In this document: piece by piece, positions 59,584 to 64,000 of the stretch
How the letters are laid out: every line of letters starts with the position of its first letter
Position numbering within the stretch: position 1 is the stretch's first letter
From: Myoxocephalus aenaeus
Taxonomy: Eukaryota; Chordata; Actinopteri; Perciformes; Cottidae
DNA: 64,000 bases
Direction: 5' to 3'
NCBI GenBank assembly: GCA_038501785.1
Contig: JBAMJR010000001.1
Span: 1,966,001 to 2,030,000, forward strand
Notes under the pieces: model-generated
Seen by the model: only the letters and a program-made list of their open reading frames with translations
Told to the model about the DNA's origin: nothing
Database searches by the model: none
Translations under genes and position numbers: made by a program

Positions 59584-62416
59584 ACTTTGAGGGATAAAAT
59601 GATTACAATTCTGGCTATGTTTTAAGGCCATCATTAGTGATGATGTGACAGATCTTTTATTTTACTGTTTTTTTTAACTTCCTCACTGTGCCATATTGTT
59701 TCTCCTCTGGTCACACAGAAGTAGAGTCTGCAGAGAGGGAAAGGTAGCCTTCTTTTGTCACAGTAACGGTTCAATTCTCTCCTTCATCTGTAAATCACTC
59801 ATACATAGCCTTTAGCAGTATATGCATGCACGAGAGCACTACACTGTTTGATGCCTCACAAGGTATTCACACTGTCACTCATACTACACTGTGAAAATGT
59901 TCTCATTGACAGAGGGCTCTAATCCATGTTTCGGGTGGCTGTCGTGGATACTGCGGGCTGCAGGGAGCCTCGTGGGATGAGGAGACCTCCGCCTCAAATC
60001 TGAACAGGCACAATTTGTATAAGAAATGTATTAATGGTACCGTTACCTTACATACACCTGGCCCTGTCATGGTAAGGGACTGGGTTTTTGGCAGCTTTTC
60101 TTTGGTTGGCATTTGAACCACGAAGCTAGTTTGAATAAGGACGCTAAAACATTTATTTAGAGGCAGAAGTTAACAAGGAGAGGCCTCTTTTCCTCCACTG
60201 AAGCACATTTTTTTAATAAGAGGCCAGAGCTCTGTGTATTTTGTCCTCTGCTATGAACCTCAGTGTGACTTCCCACTTAAGGCAAGGCATAGATTTTGTT
60301 CTCAGGCCACTCTCTAAAGAATTAGTCCAATTATTTCAATCTTATACAACAGTGCGCTCTGCAGCTTTCCTCGATAATTAGGTTAACGAGTTCTCTAAGG
60401 AGTGTCACTCAGCTATAGCTGTCTTTTCCAAGTGGAAGAGATGAGAAGTCCTTTAAGGTTGCTTCTTAAATCCCAACCAATGTCATCTGTTAGATTGAAT
60501 GTTTCCCTTTCTGTGGATTTTTTAATTGCCAGCCCATCTTGAAAGACTGACCTCTGCTGGACAATGTTTGTTTGTTTTTTTTCCGCAATATTTGAAAATA
60601 ATTGTATTAATATGATTATTTCTTTGTGACAAAACACAATTTATTCCCCTTTTTTGTATTTATGTGGAAGAAACATATTTATTTTTGAATGGCCCTAGCA
60701 GTCCCTGGCTTTGTCATGCTGTAGGTTTTGGTCCTAAGTGTCTCGTAGATGTAATGTTAGTCATCACACTCGTCCCTCCTGTCCTCTTTAGAGAACGGTC
60801 ACTATGCAGAAGACTGCATGTCGCTGCTCCTGAAAGGATCTTAAACGATCCAGGATCTGTTACTGTGCACTCCCTCCTACATTTATGGTTTGCCAAATGT
60901 CTTTAAAAGCTTTTTTTGGTCACACTGTGTCAAAAATACTGGTTCTGTCATTGAGCAGACTTCTTTTCTCACATACAGTTGAACTCTCAACAAGACAACA
61001 ACAACTAAGCCATATGTCAGTTGTTGTTTTTTAATGACACTCGCCACAATTTCCATAAGAATAACTACAAGTAGGATTGTATGCTGAAAGATTTTACTTA
61101 ACGTATCACTGATGTAATATGTCATGGGTCCCATTCATAACATATAATTCATCACAACTGACCCTAAGATACTTTTTGTGATTCTCCAGTCATTAAAAAT
61201 AGTGCGAGAAACGGTTTAGGTTGCAATTTGATAAATGGCTTTGCTGGTTTAATATTTCAAACAGACTGATTTTTAAAAATGATGTACACAGCTCATTGCA
61301 CTCGTTTTACATTATTGAATACCTCAGCTGTTAAATAGGTCTTGTTATGCCCTTTTGTTCATTGATTATTAACTATTGGACTGAGATCAAGCAGCTTTTC
61401 CATAACCACAATTAAACTGCAGCATGTGAATGATGGATTTTCTTCTGTGCTCAGTAGGTGACAGATGTCAACATATGTTAAAACTCATTATGATCAGAGC
61501 AGAGTTTTTAAGTTGTGTATCATTTAAACGATTGCAAGCTCGTGGAAGTTTGGCTGCTTGTTCTCGTGGAGAAGTTGATTGTGAGTTTGGGGCGAAGAAA
61601 CTGTTGCACTTAAAAGGTACGAAGATGCTTTCGTCAAAGCCTCCGGTTCCTGTGTACATACTGGTTTTAGTTGTTTGCAAAGCTAGTTTGGTGTAAATAG
61701 TTCTATGATTGATAATAATGTATTTTATAGTCATATATGGCTGGTTTAAACTATACTGTTTTAAGAATGAAACATTTGCCTCATGCCTTATTTGGACATA
61801 CTGTAGATAACAAAGAAGTGGTTTTATTTGTCATTTTATCCAAAAAATGTGGATTCATACTTTGAATGCTAACAGCAGGTGCTTCTGTTTCGGGGTAACG
61901 ATGGGTGACTCATGTACACATGATCTGCAATTGCTTGAATAAAAATAATAACATTGGACAATAAACAATTATGATAACAACCAATGCATTACTGAGCTGA
62001 GTTATTGCCTTCATCAAATAACTCTCTGACTGCCATATCTCCTGCATATTTTGGTTTGATTCAAGATTTTCAATCTTCTGCTAAAATGTGTAAATATAAG
62101 TTTTTGCTATTTTTGTGAGGCTATAACAGCCTATTTTTACCTCTTTTTTAAATTAATAGGTCATTTATTTTAGTTTATAACTTAATTGTCATTTTCAGTG
62201 TACTTGTGAAACTATTTAATAACATTTGGGAATATACAACACATTGCCGGTGAAAACCAAATAGATAAATCTGCCTTCAGGGCTGCAAAGTTTATTTTCA
62301 TTATCGATCAATCGGTTGATTTTGATAAAGCATTTATTCTGTGAACTTTCCATTGAAAGTTCAGTTAGACTTTTAAATTGCTGGGTTTTTTTTCTAACAA
62401 ACTATAGCAAAACAAT

Positions 62417-62463
<47 letters not shown>

Positions 62464-63150
62464 TATGTAAAAAAAAAACAATACTTTCGTTGGGAAGCTT
62501 GAACTAGTTTGTTTGTTTTTTCGACTGTTTTCTTCATAAAAGGAATCAAGTAATCAATTCATTTTGTTGTCAATCTGCTAATCAATGAATCCACTAATGG
62601 AGTCAGCATGCCCTTCCAGAAACAGGGACAGGCCTTATAGGCCATATGTCAAAGACCATGTTGTCATACATTGAGGCTATTTGGAAGTAGTTGTGGGTGT
62701 TCACCACTTGGTGGAGCAGTTTGTCTGCTTCCTGATTTATTAGATCGTTCCCTAAATCTGCATCAACTATTAAACACTAAACAATAACTGTTGAAGCTGA
62801 AGGGTGTATGTTACTAATGGTGTTTCCTTCCAGACTCCTTGTCCGTCTGTGTGTGTGTGCGCTCGGTTCTCTCTTGTAAAGATTCCTCCATTTCTGTAAA
62901 CACAGTGCTACCGCTCAGCCTTTTGCCTGAATAAGGCAGTGCTCCTCATTTTGTTCCCCTTGTTAACTCTTCGTTCTCCATCCAAAAGAGTTGCCTGCTT
63001 GCACCCTCCAAATGATGTGTTACCAAGTGGGAATCTGGATTTTCATAGCGTTTCACATGACATCATCCAGGATGAAGTGACAAGAGGAGGAGAAACTCTC
63101 CTGCGGGTGACAGAGACTTCTCCTCCTCCTTCCCATCTTGGGTGGTTCAC
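59584..63150. other. Intergenic stretch or long slc35e4 3' UTR
   Basis: AT-rich, with no recognisable gene. It includes a (TA)n run at 62419-62459 flanked by fragments of the repeat seen near 37.8 kb (ATTATCGATCAATCGGTTGAT). No dusp18-like sequence, which neighbours SLC35E4 in human, was recognised. Confidence 0.45.
62419..62459. repeat. (TA)n microsatellite
   Basis: About 20 units of TA. It creates a Tyr-Ile run in one open frame and is not coding. Confidence 0.95.
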
Positions 63151-63159
63151 GTAAGCAAC

Positions 63160-63312
63160 CTCCACTTCTTTCCAGACATGCATCCTTACGAAGCGCTGCA
63201 GCGTTAGGTGTGAAGTCAATGCTGAGCTCTCACAACTCCCCAGATCAGGCTGGAAACTCCTAAGAAGCTCAAAGACTTCCACCAGACAAATACGTTTGCA
63301 TTCTGAAAACAG
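63160..63312 (+). other. Candidate 5' non-coding exon of the smoothelin-like gene
   Basis: A GC-balanced stretch ends at GAAAACAG followed by the strong donor GTGAGTGA at 63313. It precedes the coding exon at 63849 by about 540 bp and would supply its 5' UTR through the acceptor at 63830. The exon start and its use are inferred. Confidence 0.35.
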
Positions 63313-63848
63313 GTGAGTGATTGACAGCCACAAATCAATAGTATAAATGTGTGTTTTTCACATTTTTATCACTTCATTCTTCCTATCTTGTGCCATTGGG
63401 CCTGACTGTGACTCCTTTTTTATTGCCGTGTCTGAGTACATATTTTTACGCTGTTCAGATTATTTCAGGAATGGTCCCGTTCCACTACATTACTATATTT
63501 GTACGTGTTTCCCCTCCTGTTCTGCTCTCTGCTAGTTGCTGCAAGACAAACATCTCTATTTGCTCGGCTGCTCAGTCTGTTAAGACTCACACAACTGTTT
63601 ATATTTGAATCACTGCAATGTGATTTTATTTTATTTGCTCATTGTTTAGAGTAAATAACTAAAGGTATCTGGACTGTTTGTTCTGTGTAAAGGATTCAAA
63701 TGATTTTCAAATAAGGTGAATAATAAAAGTCTGATTATTCATGTCGAGTCTGCTTTTCTTTCATTTTCTCTCAACACCAAGTGTGTTTGTGTGTATGTGT
63801 CACTGGTGCTGTGTTTTTTGCACCATCCAGTAGATTTGCTCCTCAAAC

Positions 63849-63935
63849 ATGGAGTCAAAAACTGATGTTGGGTCAGCATCGGTGACCAGCGAAGAACTGG
63901 CTGCTATTGAGGATGAACAGGTTCTCAACAAGATG
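63849..63935 (+). CDS. smtn: Smoothelin-like gene, first visible coding exon (3'-partial)
   Basis: A 29-codon exon beginning at ATG and ending at the donor GTGAGC (63936) in phase 0. The acceptor is CACCATCCAG ending at 63830. The segment VTSEELAAIEDEQVLNKM matches the conserved SMTN block LSAEELMTIEDEGVLDKM that precedes the smoothelin domain. Smoothelins are cytoskeletal calponin-homology proteins of muscle. In mammals this block lies in the middle of the long isoform and near the start of the short, smooth-muscle isoform made from an internal promoter, so this exon may start a short-type transcript. Human SMTN lies on 22q12 beside SLC35E4 and OSBP2, which supports the call. The rest of the gene is outside the window. 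Confidence 0.7.
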
Positions 63936-64000
63936 GTGAGCCGAGGATTTGTGACTTTAAGTTAGTTTGTGTCGCACTTGTGTTTATCCTACAGGGTTGT

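Noticed and set aside
63722..63727. AATAAA as the end of a long slc35e4 transcript
   Set aside because: The signal is 4.1 kb past the stop, with closer signals available, and it lies in what is probably the first intron of the smoothelin-like gene.

Overview
The window is nuclear DNA from a ray-finned fish, most likely a teleost. Genes are split by short GT-AG introns. Intergenic DNA is AT-rich with long (TG)n, (GA)n and (TA)n arrays and fish-type L2/Rex-like LINE tails, and the encoded proteins match vertebrate families closely. No bacterial, CRISPR or operon features are present. All recognisable host genes are on the + strand.

Layout: (1) 555-3785, all but the 5' end of tbc1d10a (EPI64, a Rab GAP ending in a PDZ-binding DTYL tail), with a 3' UTR to about 5.9 kb. 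(2) 5.9-16.8 kb, an 11 kb gene-poor stretch with microsatellites, a MITE-like repeat and a LINE-tail palindrome. (3) 16979-18055, an intronless apelin receptor with a TATA box and two very long TG arrays downstream. (4) 19-23.6 kb, gene-poor. (5) 23648-25849, nfkbil1 in four exons, with a J-domain-like HPD motif. (6) 27905-38362, a 20-exon V-ATPase a subunit of the a2 type (841 codons plus stop), with two LINE fragments in one intron. (7) 40312-49988, osbp2 in 14 exons (744 codons plus stop), with PH, FFAT and oxysterol-binding domains. (8) 53842-59557, slc35e4 in two coding exons, whose intron holds a degenerate LINE that was itself cut by a hAT element with a perfect 8-bp target duplication. 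(9) 63849-63935, one coding exon resembling the smoothelin family, running off the right edge.

The genes do not form one pathway. Several act in endomembrane traffic: Rab GAP, V-ATPase, ER-Golgi sterol transfer and a nucleotide-sugar-transporter-like protein. That probably reflects inherited linkage. TBC1D10A, OSBP2, SLC35E4 and SMTN lie together on human 22q12, and ATP6V0A2 lies on 12q24, which shares ancestry with 22q12. An apelin receptor in this block is notable because human APLNR is on 11q12, near OSBP, TBC1D10C and TCIRG1. The fish gene may be a second ohnolog that mammals lost.

I found no clearly new multi-gene system. The best leads are the apelin receptor linkage, the nested hAT/LINE with an embedded tRNA-like promoter, the J-like motif in nfkbil1, and an alternative 5' splice choice in slc35e4. 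Exon borders were placed by eye from GT/AG sites, reading frame and remembered family alignments. No search was run.
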